From Acidobacteriota bacterium (lineage in GTDB: Bacteria > Acidobacteriota > Thermoanaerobaculia > UBA5066), in NCBI GenBank assembly GCA_008363385.1, contig RHKY01000014.1:1-64000 (forward strand): a stretch of DNA of 64,000 bases. The letters are read 5' to 3'. Below, in pieces: positions 1 to 9,085 of the stretch (within the stretch, counting starts at the first letter, position 1; every line of letters starts with the position of its first letter). The notes under the pieces are model-generated. The model ran no database searches. It was not told where the DNA came from and saw nothing but the letters and a program-made list of their open reading frames with translations. Both the position numbers and the translations under genes were made by a program.

Positions 1-502
1 CGGCGGCCCGCGCCGCGCCCGGACGGCCCACCGCCGCCACCAGCGCCGAGACGGCGTCGGCGCCGCCCAGGCGGCCGAGCGCGTCCGCCGCCGCGGCCGC
101 GACCTCCGGACGCGGGTCCTCGAGCGCACGTGCCAGGAGCCTGGCGAGCCGAGGATCCCGGGAGACGCCGGCGGCGAACGCGGCCGCGCGCCGCACGGCG
201 GGGTCCTCGTCGACGAGCAGGGCCGGGAGGTGGACCGACGCCTCGGGGTCCTTCAGGCGCCCCGCCGCCAGCGCCGTCTTCGCCCGCAGCCACGGGTCGT
301 CCGACATCGCGCAGTGCCCTGTCAGGAGCGGCTCGTAGGCCCGGCCGTCCTCCATCGCGAGGAGCCGCGCGAAGAGCCGGACCCGCCTGGCGGCCGGCGT
401 CTCGCCGGGCGGCCCGTCGAACCCGCTCCGGCAGGCCAGGACCGAGACGAGGAGGGCGGCGACCGAGACGGGGACGAAGGCGGCGCGCCGGCCGTCCGTC
501 AC
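1..502 (-). CDS. HEAT-repeat lipoprotein, 3' end beyond the window
   Basis: This gene runs off the left edge, so only the first 167 codons are visible. I read a GTG start at 502 whose bases overlap the TGA of the upstream phosphoesterase gene. The N-terminus has a basic stretch, a hydrophobic run and a lipobox ending in Cys (LLVSVLAC), which predicts an outer-surface or periplasmic lipoprotein. After about residue 60 the sequence consists of Ala/Leu-rich helical pairs with aspartates (DEDPAVRRAAAFAAG, EDPRPEVAAAAADALGRLG), typical of HEAT or PBS-lyase repeats used for protein binding. No catalytic motif is visible. It is co-directional with and overlaps the phosphoesterase gene, so the two are probably translated together. 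The function is unknown. Confidence 0.6.
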   Translation of the reverse strand, partial: MTDGRRAAFVPVSVAALLVSVLACRSGFDGPPGETPAARRVRLFARLLAMEDGRAYEPLLTGHCAMSDDPWLRAKTALAAGRLKDPEASVHLPALLVDEDPAVRRAAAFAAGVSRDPRLARLLARALEDPRPEVAAAAADALGRLGGADAVSALVAAVGRPGAARAA

Positions 503-1257
503 AGCCCCAGGACGAGCCGGTCGCCGAGCATCGCGGGGAGACCGGAGTTGAGGATCTTCTTCCGGGCGGCCCGCACGTCGTACGGGACCCGGTCGAAGTA
601 GACGACCCGCTCGTCGGAGTCGAAGACCGCGTAGCTCGCGCGGGGGTTCCGGTCCCGTGGCTGCCCGACGGACCCCGGGTTGACGAGGTACTTCTTCCCG
701 GGGTCCAGGGAGAGCCGCGCGCGCCCCGCCCGGATCGCCTCCACGCGGATCCCGTCGGGCTCGAGCGTGAAGACCGACGGGATGTGGCTGTGGCCGAAGA
801 AGCAGAGGTCGATCCCCGGAGCGAGGCGGTTCATGTGGACGAAGTTCATCGACGCGTCGAAGTCCGAGAAGATGTACGCGTCCTCGTCCAGCGGCGAGCC
901 GTGGCAGGCGACGAAGGTGCCGTCGACGACCACGGGGCCGACCGGGAGCCGGCGGAGGAACTCGAGGTTCTCCCGGCTCAGGCGCTCGGCCGTCCACCGA
1001 GCCGCCAGGAGCGCCGGCGGGTTGAACATCTCGCCGGCGTCCTGCCCCGCGACGACCTTGTCGTGGTTCCCCCGGATCGAGACGGAGAGGCGGGGCAGCG
1101 TGCGGATCCGGTCGAGGATCTTGTTCGGGTCGGCGGCGTAGCCGACGAAGTCGCCGAGGCAGACGACGCGGTCGAACCGCTTCCGCTTGACCCGGGCCAG
1201 GACCGCCGACAGCGCCTGGTCGTTGGAGTGGATGTCGGAGAGGAGGAGATACCTCAA
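499..1257 (-). CDS. Calcineurin-like metallophosphoesterase
   Basis: This 252-residue cytoplasmic protein carries the full metallophosphoesterase signature: D8-x-H10, GD at 35-36, GNHD at 63-66, a lone His at 119 in VACHGS, and GHSH at 155-158. NPGSVGQPRD at about 193-202 is typical of the YfcE/MJ0936-like branch of small di-metal phosphodiesterases. The substrate cannot be read from sequence; relatives hydrolyse phosphodiesters or phosphoproteins. The start is a TTG at 1257 overlapping the aroK stop (TTGA), with GGGGAG just upstream. No later start would keep the D8/H10 motif. The gene sits between aroK and a HEAT lipoprotein gene with overlaps on both sides, so it lies within an operon. Confidence 0.85.
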   Translation of the reverse strand: MRYLLLSDIHSNDQALSAVLARVKRKRFDRVVCLGDFVGYAADPNKILDRIRTLPRLSVSIRGNHDKVVAGQDAGEMFNPPALLAARWTAERLSRENLEFLRRLPVGPVVVDGTFVACHGSPLDEDAYIFSDFDASMNFVHMNRLAPGIDLCFFGHSHIPSVFTLEPDGIRVEAIRAGRARLSLDPGKKYLVNPGSVGQPRDRNPRASYAVFDSDERVVYFDRVPYDVRAARKKILNSGLPAMLGDRLVLGL

Positions 1258-1793
1258 CTCCCCGCGACCCCCGGCGGAGGGAAGCCCCAGAGGGCCTCCT
1301 CGACTCGCTCCACGACCGCGACCGCGTTCTCGTCGCCGCGCACGCCCACCGTCCGGGACGCCATTCTATAGCAGGGCAGACGGCTCTCCCACAGCTGGCG
1401 CGCCTCGGCGAGCGACCGGAAGAGGGGCCGGTCGGCGCTCTTGCCCTGGAGGCGGGCGGCGATCGCCTCGAACGGCAGGTCCAGGAAGAGCGAGACCCCG
1501 TGCCGCTCGATGAAGTCCCGGTTCTCCGGGAACGTGAACGTCCCGCCGCCGACGGCGATCACCGCGTCGGAGAGAGCCGCCGTCCCCCGGAGCAGCTCCG
1601 CCTCGCGGGCGCGGAAGAAGGCCTCCCCCCGCGTCTCGAAGGTCTCGCGGATCGTCTGCCCCGCCATCGCCTCGAAGGCCTCGTCCAGGTCGACGAACGG
1701 GACCCCGAGGCGCCCGGCGAGCAGCCGCCCCACGGTGGTCTTCCCGGCCCCCATGAAGCCGACGAGGTAGACGCGGCCGGGCCCCGCGCTCAC
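1254..1793 (-). CDS. aroK: Shikimate kinase
   Basis: This 179-residue enzyme would phosphorylate shikimate at the 3-OH with ATP in aromatic amino acid biosynthesis. It shows the Walker A loop GFMGAGKT (12-19), the shikimate-binding D35-x-D37, Arg 61 in FFRAREAE, the GGG turn (82-84), the lid Arg in DRP (121-123) and RLPCY (138-142). Length fits the family (about 170). I chose the GTG at 1793 because it lies 17 bases after the accC stop; a longer reading would overlap accC and add an unrelated Arg/Ser-rich tail. It follows accB-accC on the same strand and overlaps the phosphoesterase gene by four bases. Confidence 0.93.
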   Translation of the reverse strand: MSAGPGRVYLVGFMGAGKTTVGRLLAGRLGVPFVDLDEAFEAMAGQTIRETFETRGEAFFRAREAELLRGTAALSDAVIAVGGGTFTFPENRDFIERHGVSLFLDLPFEAIAARLQGKSADRPLFRSLAEARQLWESRLPCYRMASRTVGVRGDENAVAVVERVEEALWGFPPPGVAGS

Positions 1794-1809
1794 CGCCCGC
1801 CCCGGCCCC

Positions 1810-3174
1810 TCACGCCGGCGGCTTCGAGAGCCAGCGCTCGAGCCACTTCGTCGAGATCCTGCCCACACGGAACTCCGGGTCGTCGAGGAGCCGCAGGTGG
1901 AGCGGGATCGTCGTCTTGACGCCCTCGATCACGAACAGCTCGAGGGCCCGCCGGCCGCGCGCCATCGCCTCCTCGCGGTCCCTCCCGTGGACGACCAGCT
2001 TGGCGACCAGAGAGTCGTAGTACGGCGGGATCCTCCAGCCGTCGTACGCGGCCGTGTCGACCCGGACCCCGGGGCCGCCCGGCACGTGGAACGCCGTGAT
2101 CGTCCCGGGCGACGGGGCGAACGTGACCGGGTCCTCGGCGTTGATCCGGAACTCGATGGCGTGCCCCCGGGGCGAGAAGGACTCGCGCCCTTCCCCGGGA
2201 TGGCCGAACGAGAGGGGCTCGCCGGCGGCGGCGCGGATCTGCTCCTTGACCAGGTCGAAGCCCGTCACCATCTCCGTCACCGGGTGCTCGACCTGGATCC
2301 GCGTGTTCATCTCCATGAAGTAGAACGAGCCGTCCTCGTCGAGGAGGAACTCCACCGTCCCGGCCCCGACGTAGTCGACGGCGCGGGCCGCGGCCACCGC
2401 GGCCTCGCCCATCCGCTCCCTCAGCTGCGGCGAGATCGCCGGCGACGGCGACTCCTCGAGGACCTTCTGGTGCCGGCGCTGGAGCGAGCACTCGCGCTCG
2501 CCGAGGTGGACCACCCGGCCCGTCTTGTCGCCGAACACCTGGATCTCGACGTGGCGGGGCTCGGCGAGGTAGCGCTCCAGGTAGACCCGTCCGTTGCCGA
2601 AGGCCCGCTCCGCCTCGGCCGTGGCGAGCTCGAAGGCGGCGGCGAGCTCCTTGCCCCCGCGGGCCACCCGCATCCCCTTCCCGCCGCCTCCCGCGACGGC
2701 TTTCAGGAGGACCGGGTAGCCGATCCGGTCCGCCAGGTTCAGCGCGTCCTCGACCGAGTCGAGCGGCCCCGGGCTGCCGGGGACGGTCGGCACCCCGACC
2801 CGGCGGACGGTGTCCTTCGCCACGGACTTGTCCCCCATCCGGCGGATGGCGTCGGGCGAGGGTCCGATCCAGGTCAGGCCGACGTCGCCGAGGATCTCGG
2901 CGAAGTGGGCGTTCTCGGCGAGGAAGCCGTACCCGGGGTGGACCGCGTCGGCGCCCGTGATCTCGGCGGAGGCGACCAGGTTCGTGATGTTCAGGTAGGA
3001 GCCCGCGGGGGCCGGCGGGCCGATGCAGACCGACTCGTCCGCGGCCCGGACGTGCAGCGAGTCGCGATCGGCCTCCGAGTGGACGGCGACCGTCGCGATC
3101 CCGAGCTCCTTGCAGGCGGCGATGACCCTCAGGGCGATCTCGCCCCGGTTGGCCACGAGGACCTTGCGGAACAT
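1810..3174 (-). CDS. accC: Acetyl-CoA carboxylase, biotin carboxylase subunit
   Basis: This 454-residue ATP-grasp enzyme carboxylates the biotin on AccB, the first step of fatty acid synthesis. Visible landmarks are the N-terminal [11 protein letters not shown], the glycine-rich ATP loop GGGGKGM (162-168), [10 protein letters not shown] (228-237) and the catalytic [14 protein letters not shown] (288-301). Length matches family members (about 450), so this is the stand-alone subunit rather than a pyruvate or propionyl-CoA carboxylase fusion. The ATG at 3174 is five bases past the accB stop, so accB-accC form a classic operon. No carboxyltransferase (accA/accD) gene is in the window. Confidence 0.97.
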   Translation of the reverse strand: MFRKVLVANRGEIALRVIAACKELGIATVAVHSEADRDSLHVRAADESVCIGPPAPAGSYLNITNLVASAEITGADAVHPGYGFLAENAHFAEILGDVGLTWIGPSPDAIRRMGDKSVAKDTVRRVGVPTVPGSPGPLDSVEDALNLADRIGYPVLLKAVAGGGGKGMRVARGGKELAAAFELATAEAERAFGNGRVYLERYLAEPRHVEIQVFGDKTGRVVHLGERECSLQRRHQKVLEESPSPAISPQLRERMGEAAVAAARAVDYVGAGTVEFLLDEDGSFYFMEMNTRIQVEHPVTEMVTGFDLVKEQIRAAAGEPLSFGHPGEGRESFSPRGHAIEFRINAEDPVTFAPSPGTITAFHVPGGPGVRVDTAAYDGWRIPPYYDSLVAKLVVHGRDREEAMARGRRALELFVIEGVKTTIPLHLRLLDDPEFRVGRISTKWLERWLSKPPA

Positions 3175-3179
3175 CGTCG

Positions 3180-3665
<486 letters not shown>

Positions 3666-3671
3666 CGCTCG

Positions 3672-3677
3672 ATGCTA
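3672..3677 (-). promoter_or_regulatory. Candidate -10 box (TAGCAT) of the accB operon
   Basis: TAGCAT on the minus strand ends six bases before the accB ATG. It fits the window-wide pattern of TAnnnT hexamers 6-9 bases before starts. No good -35 box is visible. Confidence 0.35.
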
Positions 3678-3739
3678 CCTCTCCCGCCCGGCTCCTCGCG
3701 GGCCCGGCGGGCCTTGCGGCCTCTTTCGGCCGTCCGTCC

Positions 3740-5395
3740 TCAGAGAAGCGGGCGCAGTCGGTCCGCGGTCGCCGCCGCCTCGTACCGGAGGCGCCCTGGC
3801 GGGTAGTCCGGCGTCCCCTGGAGGACCAGGGCGTAGCCGGGCGCCACCGACGCCAGGGCGAAGCTCCCGGAGCCTCCCGTGGCCGCGAGGCCGTCCAGGC
3901 GGCCGGCCCCGACGTCTCCGGCGGTCCGGGCCATCCCCTTGCAGAAGGCGGTCAGCTGCGCCACCAGGACCTCCTGCGCGCCGCCTCCCCGTTCGCTGCC
4001 CGCCTCGACGATCGGGATCCCTTCGAGGTCCGTCAGGACGGCGACGCGGATCCCGCCGCCCGAAGAGGCGACCAGCCTCTGTACGACCGAGTCGAGGTCG
4101 AGGTCCGAGGTCGCCATCCGCAGCCCGGCGGCTCGCTCCGACATCCTCCGGAGCCGATCGGCCGGCGACGGGGCCGGGGGCGGGACGAGGATGGCCGCCG
4201 CCCGGAACGCGAGCGCCTGGGCCCGCGCCGGGTCCGTCTCGAGGCGGACGAGCTCGAGGTACGCGTCTCGGGCCTCGGCGAGGTGCCCCTGGCTCCGGTA
4301 CAGCTCGGCGAGGGTCTCCGTGACTCGGGGCGCAGCGCTCCCCGGGGACCCCGACGGGGGCGCGACGGCGGCAAGCGGAGGTCGGGGCTCCGCCGGCTCC
4401 TCCTCTTCGAGCAGCGCCTCCGTCGGGATCTCGAGCTCCACCTCGAAGGGCGCCACCTCCGGCGGCACGCCGGGCGCGACCTCGCCCGGACCCGCGGCCA
4501 CATCCGGCATCTCCAGGACGACGGTTGCGACCGGCTCGGCGGGGGGCGCGGACACCGGCTCCGGCGTCTCCAGAACGGGCTCCGGCGCCTCGACCGGCAG
4601 CCGCCGCTCCGACCGCGGGAGGTCGTAGGTCATCTCCAGCAGCTCGGCGCGGCGGCTCGCCGGCGGCGGCGCGGGGGCCGGGGCCTGCTCGCCGCGGCGC
4701 TCCTGCGAGCCGGCCGGGCTGGCGGCGGGGCCAAAGGACTCCTCCGGCGCGACCCCCGCGGCGGACAGCTCCTCGGCCGGCCGCGGAGGAGGCGGCTCGG
4801 CCGGAGCCCTCGGCGGCTCTGGGAGCGGCGCTGCCGCGGCGATCGGGGGTCCAGGCCGCGGGACGGCCGGAGCGGCCTCCGGCACGGCCGCAGGCCGTTC
4901 CGCCCGCGGCGGCGGGACGGGGAGATTCATCGCCGGCCAGGTGTCCACCCTCGGCCCGGGCTTCGGCCTGGCCGCCGCGAGGTCCGCGTCGAGCCACTCG
5001 ATCTTCTCGGCCACTTCGCGGTCGCCCGGAGAGAGCGCCCGGAAGAGCTTCAGCTTCTTGATCGCCTCGACCTTGTCCCCCTTCTCGAGGAAGATCTCGG
5101 CCGACTGGCGGATCGCGACGAGGTTCTCCCGGTCGATCTTGACCGCGGAGAGGTAGGTGCGGAGGGCGTCGTCCAGGCGGCCGGCCTGGTGGTAGGCGCG
5201 GCCCAGGGCCACGATGCCGGCCACGTACGTGGGGTGGTGAGAGACCCCTCCCTCGAGGGTCTCGATCATCTCGCGCGTCTTGCCCGCCTTCCGGTATTCC
5301 TCGGCCAGCGCGAGGAACTGCCGGGAGCCCGGCTCCTTGCCGAGCTGCCTCTTCAGCTCCTCCAGTCGGGAGACGGCCTTCGAGAAGAAGCCCAT
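3740..5395 (-). CDS. TPR protein with C-terminal roadblock/LC7-like domain
   Basis: This 551-residue cytoplasmic protein has three parts. Residues about 1-125 are tetratricopeptide repeats ([43 protein letters not shown]). Residues about 130-370 are a long Pro/Ala/Glu-rich, probably disordered linker with one further TPR-like helix pair ([22 protein letters not shown]). The last 125 residues ([36 protein letters not shown] to the C-terminus) resemble roadblock/LC7 domains, which in bacteria act as regulators or partners of small Ras-like GTPases such as MglA. No GTPase gene is visible nearby. The ATG at 5395 is preceded by GAGG. The gene lies downstream of the pilus terminator. A role in motility or polarity is only an inference from the fold and location. 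Confidence 0.75.
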   Translation of the reverse strand: MGFFSKAVSRLEELKRQLGKEPGSRQFLALAEEYRKAGKTREMIETLEGGVSHHPTYVAGIVALGRAYHQAGRLDDALRTYLSAVKIDRENLVAIRQSAEIFLEKGDKVEAIKKLKLFRALSPGDREVAEKIEWLDADLAAARPKPGPRVDTWPAMNLPVPPPRAERPAAVPEAAPAVPRPGPPIAAAAPLPEPPRAPAEPPPPRPAEELSAAGVAPEESFGPAASPAGSQERRGEQAPAPAPPPASRRAELLEMTYDLPRSERRLPVEAPEPVLETPEPVSAPPAEPVATVVLEMPDVAAGPGEVAPGVPPEVAPFEVELEIPTEALLEEEEPAEPRPPLAAVAPPSGSPGSAAPRVTETLAELYRSQGHLAEARDAYLELVRLETDPARAQALAFRAAAILVPPPAPSPADRLRRMSERAAGLRMATSDLDLDSVVQRLVASSGGGIRVAVLTDLEGIPIVEAGSERGGGAQEVLVAQLTAFCKGMARTAGDVGAGRLDGLAATGGSGSFALASVAPGYALVLQGTPDYPPGRLRYEAAATADRLRPLL

Positions 5396-5435
5396 CGGTC
5401 GTCCTCTGTCCTCGCGAGAGTCTAGCAGGCGCCCA

Positions 5436-5471
5436 GAAGGAAAAACGGGGCCGCCCCTGGGGGCGGCCCCG
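5436..5471 (-). terminator. Intrinsic terminator of the pilus/lipoprotein operon
   Basis: On the minus strand a 12-base GC stem (5446-5457 with 5460-5471, inner pairs open to form the loop) is followed directly by TTTTTCC. It lies 24 bases past the TIG-lipoprotein stop, so it should end the pilM-to-TIG transcript. Confidence 0.8.
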
Positions 5472-5494
5472 TCCTCGGCTGGCGGGAAGGGACC

Positions 5495-8401
5495 CTAGTT
5501 GACGGTCAGGTTGACGCTGCGGCTCGCCTGATGCTGGAAGGCGCCGCAGGCGCTGTCCGTCGCGGTCACGGTGACTGTGTAGGCGCCCGGCGTCGTGCCC
5601 GCCGCGGCGGTGAGAGTCGACGTCGTGCCGGACGCCGCGGAGAGCTGGATGGCACCGGCCGCCGGGGTGGGGCTCGCCGTGGCGGTCCAGGCGATCGCCG
5701 GGAAGCCGTTCGGCCCGGCTGTCAGGGCGTTCGCCGGGACCGCTGCGGCTCCGGCGGTGACGGTCTGCACGCCAGGGCCCGAGACCGCGAACGGCGCGCC
5801 GGGGTCGTTCAGGACGACCGTGAAGCTGGTCGAGCCCGTCTGCGTGGGCGCCGAGGCGTCGGTGACCGAGATGGTGACCGAGTACGGGGTCGACGCGGCG
5901 CCGCTGCCGGCGGCGGCCAGCGCCGGCGTCCCGCTGATGGTCACGCTCGTCGCGGCGGGCGCGAACGAGACGCCGTTCGGAAGTCCGGTCACGGAGAAGT
6001 TGTACGGGGCCGTCCCGCCGGAGGCCGTGAACGTGCCGCCGGCGTACGCGGTGCAGAGCGTGGCCGTCGGGTTGGGCGCGCCGGTGACGAGGATCGGAGC
6101 CCGGCACGTCGTGTCGATCGGGTTGTAGACGATGGCGTTGCGGAGCGTGGCCGAGCAGCTCGTCCTCTGGTTCGTCACGCGGACGTCGAACGAGGTCGGC
6201 ACGTACTGCACGCCCGTGACGGTCGTCCCTCCGGGCGGGATGCACGGGTTCTGGTTGAACGCCGAGTCCGGCATCGCCGGCGCCGTGAACGACAGCGCGC
6301 CGGAGTTGGCGACCGCGGCGTTGTTGATCGTCGCCTGGACGGCTCCGTTCTTGAGGATCTCGACCGTCATCGGGTCCTCGAAGTTGGCGCCGGTGACGGT
6401 CACGGTCGAGGCACCGCCAGTCTGGGGCAGCGTCGCGGGCGAGACGGTGGCGATCTGAAGCTCGGGGATGCGGTAGGTGTAGAGGAGGGTCCAGCTCGGG
6501 TTCGTGGGGCACGCCAGCGACGGGAAGGCGAGCCGGATGTTCCCGGAGACGTTGGCGCACGTCCCGTCTCCCCCGCCAAGCTGTCGTGGGTCGATCGGCG
6601 GTAGCTCGACGACGATGAAGTTCGACGAGACCGAGACGACCGTCAGCCGGAAGTTGACCTCGTCCGCCTCGAACCAGGCCTCGACCGGCTCCTCGAAGTT
6701 GTTCCCGTTGATCGTGACAGTCGTCTTCTGGTTGTAGGGGCCGTACGACGGTGTCGCGACCGACGCCGTCGGGCAGGCGTAGTACTTGAAGGAGTCAGGG
6801 CTCGTTGCGCGCTTTCCGGTAGCCGGGTTGACGACCTCGATGCCGACGAGCTGTCCGGCCAGGCAGACGTTCCCGCCGGAGGCGATCGGGGTGAGGAAGA
6901 CGATCTGGTCCGCCGATACCGAGACGACCGGGGCCTCGCGACGGCAGTCGCCCTCGCCGACGAAGACCTGCATCGGGAACTGGAAGCCGGCCCCGAAGAT
7001 CGTCACCCGGGTCGACGCGTCGTTCGGGCCGGTGACCGGGGAGATCGAGTAGATGACCGGGTCGGTCACGCCCGGTGCGTACGTGTAGGCGTCCGCGGCC
7101 TGGGCGCAGGCCTGGGTCGGCTGCCCGACGTTGGCGTAGACGACCACGTCCACGGACTCGGGCACGTCGGGATTGGCGAGCGTGTACCGCGGGGTCGACA
7201 CGGAGATCGAGGTGCCGGAGGCCGAGAGGACCTGGGCCGCCTGCCCTCCGAACTCGACCCTCAGCGCCGACACCGAGCTGCCGAAGCCGCCTCCGGAGAT
7301 CGTCACGGGCGTCCCGCCCGCCGCCGACCCGGAGGTGGGCGACAGGCTCGAGATGAAGAGGTCGGGCCGGGTCCCGCACGGGATCGTGCCGCCCGCCGTG
7401 TACGTGAAGCTCTGGGGCAGGAGCGCGCTCTGCTGCGAGACGAGGCCGAGGTCGATCGTCACGCCGACGTCGACGGTCTCCGAGACCTGCGGGTTGGCCA
7501 GCAGGTGACGAGGAGTGAGGACCGTGATCGCGCTGTCCTGCTGTGCCGTGATCGTCGCGGCCACGCCGCCGAACGTCACCCGCGTCGTGGCCACGCTCGT
7601 CCCGAAGTTGACGCCGTTGACGACGACCTCTTCGGCGCCCTCGGGCTTGCCGAACGCCGGGACCACGGAGCTGATCGAGATGCGCTTGTCGACGCAGTAG
7701 TAGGTGAAGCTCTTCGGCGGGGTGGCGACCGCGCCGGCGGTACCGGCATTGACCGTCACGACGACGTCGACGGTCTCGGGCACCTGGGGGTTCGCCAGGG
7801 TCCGGGACGGCGTCCGGACGACCAGGCGGCCGTCCTCCTGCGTCTGGATGGACGCCGGCGCGCCGCCGAAGGTGACCCGCGTCGTGCCGGTGTCCGTGCC
7901 GAACCGGCCGCCGTTGATCGTCACCGACTCGGCGCCGGCGCACGAGCCGGACGCCGGGTTGACGGAGGAGATGAAGGGACCGTTGGCGGGCGGCGCGTCG
8001 AACTCGATGTCGATCGGCTGCGTCTTGCAGTCGTAGGTCGCCTTCACGTGAGCCGTGCCGACGTCCACCGACCCGAGGGTGACGTCCGCGACCCCTCCCG
8101 AGATCACCTTCGACACCGTCGGGAGGCCCGTCTCGAGGAAGAAGCCGAGGTCGGTCGTGAAGACGACCGAGGTCCCGTCCGGGACCGGGCTCCCGCTCCT
8201 CATCACCGAGGCCCGCACGATCACCGCGGAACCCGCCAGCGGCGTCACCGACGTCGCGGCGAGGTTGATCGTGACCGCGCACGAGGGAGGGGTTCCTCCC
8301 CCGTCGGTCGACGGCGACGTCGGGGTGTCTCCCGAGCAGCCCGTCAACGTCAGGGCCAGGACCCCGAGGAGGGCGAGGGAGGGCGACAGGAATCGGCGCA
8401 T
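5495..8401 (-). CDS. Large IPT/TIG-repeat lipoprotein
   Basis: This 968-residue surface-type lipoprotein starts at the ATG at 8401, preceded by AGGTGA, which places a signal peptide and lipobox (LTLTGC, Cys 22) at the N-terminus. It continues with a Thr/Ser-rich spacer, one bacterial Ig-like (Big-1 type) domain, and about six IPT/TIG modules recognisable by S-x-x-P-x-x-G starts and VTINGGxFG turns. At the C-terminus are He_PIG/cadherin-like domains (TASGGTAPYNFSVTGLP; PAIAWTATASPTPAAG) ending in VNLTVN. IPT modules are Ig-like folds used in extracellular binding. It is the last gene of the pilMNOPQ run and is followed by a strong terminator, so it may be a pilus-associated or adhesion component; that is inference. 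Confidence 0.85.
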   Translation of the reverse strand: MRRFLSPSLALLGVLALTLTGCSGDTPTSPSTDGGGTPPSCAVTINLAATSVTPLAGSAVIVRASVMRSGSPVPDGTSVVFTTDLGFFLETGLPTVSKVISGGVADVTLGSVDVGTAHVKATYDCKTQPIDIEFDAPPANGPFISSVNPASGSCAGAESVTINGGRFGTDTGTTRVTFGGAPASIQTQEDGRLVVRTPSRTLANPQVPETVDVVVTVNAGTAGAVATPPKSFTYYCVDKRISISSVVPAFGKPEGAEEVVVNGVNFGTSVATTRVTFGGVAATITAQQDSAITVLTPRHLLANPQVSETVDVGVTIDLGLVSQQSALLPQSFTYTAGGTIPCGTRPDLFISSLSPTSGSAAGGTPVTISGGGFGSSVSALRVEFGGQAAQVLSASGTSISVSTPRYTLANPDVPESVDVVVYANVGQPTQACAQAADAYTYAPGVTDPVIYSISPVTGPNDASTRVTIFGAGFQFPMQVFVGEGDCRREAPVVSVSADQIVFLTPIASGGNVCLAGQLVGIEVVNPATGKRATSPDSFKYYACPTASVATPSYGPYNQKTTVTINGNNFEEPVEAWFEADEVNFRLTVVSVSSNFIVVELPPIDPRQLGGGDGTCANVSGNIRLAFPSLACPTNPSWTLLYTYRIPELQIATVSPATLPQTGGASTVTVTGANFEDPMTVEILKNGAVQATINNAAVANSGALSFTAPAMPDSAFNQNPCIPPGGTTVTGVQYVPTSFDVRVTNQRTSCSATLRNAIVYNPIDTTCRAPILVTGAPNPTATLCTAYAGGTFTASGGTAPYNFSVTGLPNGVSFAPAATSVTISGTPALAAAGSGAASTPYSVTISVTDASAPTQTGSTSFTVVLNDPGAPFAVSGPGVQTVTAGAAAVPANALTAGPNGFPAIAWTATASPTPAAGAIQLSAASGTTSTLTAAAGTTPGAYTVTVTATDSACGAFQHQASRSVNLTVN

Positions 8402-8483
8402 CGGCTTCACCTCGTGGCTCGTCCCGCCGGCCGACGAGGGTCCGGCGGGTTCGGGAACGCGGACCGTCGACCGTGGCATGGCC

Positions 8484-9068
8484 TCAGTTCCCCGCACCAG
8501 TCCGCGCCTGCGGCGCGATGTAGACGAACGTCATGCTGAAGTAGCCGGTCCCGTTGACCGGGTCCCCGGCGTAGGTCCGCCCGCGGAACGTCACGATCCC
8601 CTCGCAGCGGATCTCCGGCCGGCCGGTCTCCCGGTCGAGCCCGCCGTTGTAGGGGAAGAGCTGGTCGAGCGGCGGGAGGAGGCTGGCGCTGATGCTCATG
8701 AACGGGTAGTTCGTGAGCGTCGTCGTCCCGCCGGCGGGCACGACGAAGTTCCCTCCGAACCGCTCGGGCTTCGGCGCAGCCGTGCCGCCGTCGACGCGCT
8801 TCCACTCGATGACGTAGTCCTCGACCTGGACGTCCAGGAAGCGGGACGCGTCGGCGCCCGGGTTCTTCAGGACGCTCGTGACCTCCACCGTGTCGAACTG
8901 GAGCAGCGCGCCGTCCGCCACGTTCTTCAGGGCCGGCAGCAGCTTGAAGTCGACCCTCAGGTAGACGGGCGCCGGGTCGTCGGCCTGGTTGTTCGACGAG
9001 CAGCCCGGCAGGAGCAAGAGGAGCAGGAGCGCCGCGCCGCCGGGGAGGAGGAAGCCTCTTCTGTTCAT
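8484..9068 (-). CDS. Lipoprotein of unknown function in the pilus operon
   Basis: This 194-residue protein has a long hydrophobic signal (GGAALLLLLLLPGC) with lipobox Cys 23, then a mature domain of about 165 residues rich in beta-forming sequence (LRVDFKLLPALKNV, VEVTSVLKNPGADASRFLDV, VIEWKRVDGG). The ATG at 9068 lies 17 bases after the pilQ stop, so it is very likely co-transcribed with pilQ. I recognise no family. Position suggests a periplasmic or outer-membrane accessory, perhaps playing a pilotin-like role for the secretin, but nothing in the sequence proves that. Confidence 0.75.
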   Translation of the reverse strand: MNRRGFLLPGGAALLLLLLLPGCSSNNQADDPAPVYLRVDFKLLPALKNVADGALLQFDTVEVTSVLKNPGADASRFLDVQVEDYVIEWKRVDGGTAAPKPERFGGNFVVPAGGTTTLTNYPFMSISASLLPPLDQLFPYNGGLDRETGRPEIRCEGIVTFRGRTYAGDPVNGTGYFSMTFVYIAPQARTGAGN

Positions 9069-9085
9069 GATCGGCTCCGGTCGTC

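Noticed and set aside
130-1371. Long plus-strand open frame over the phosphoesterase and aroK genes
   Set aside because: It is Arg/Pro-rich, lacks any motif, and lies opposite two genes with complete catalytic motifs. It is a high-GC shadow frame.
5531-6604. Long plus-strand frame inside the TIG lipoprotein gene
   Set aside because: The minus-strand frame has signal peptide, lipobox and repeated IPT domains; the plus frame is low-complexity Arg/Gly.
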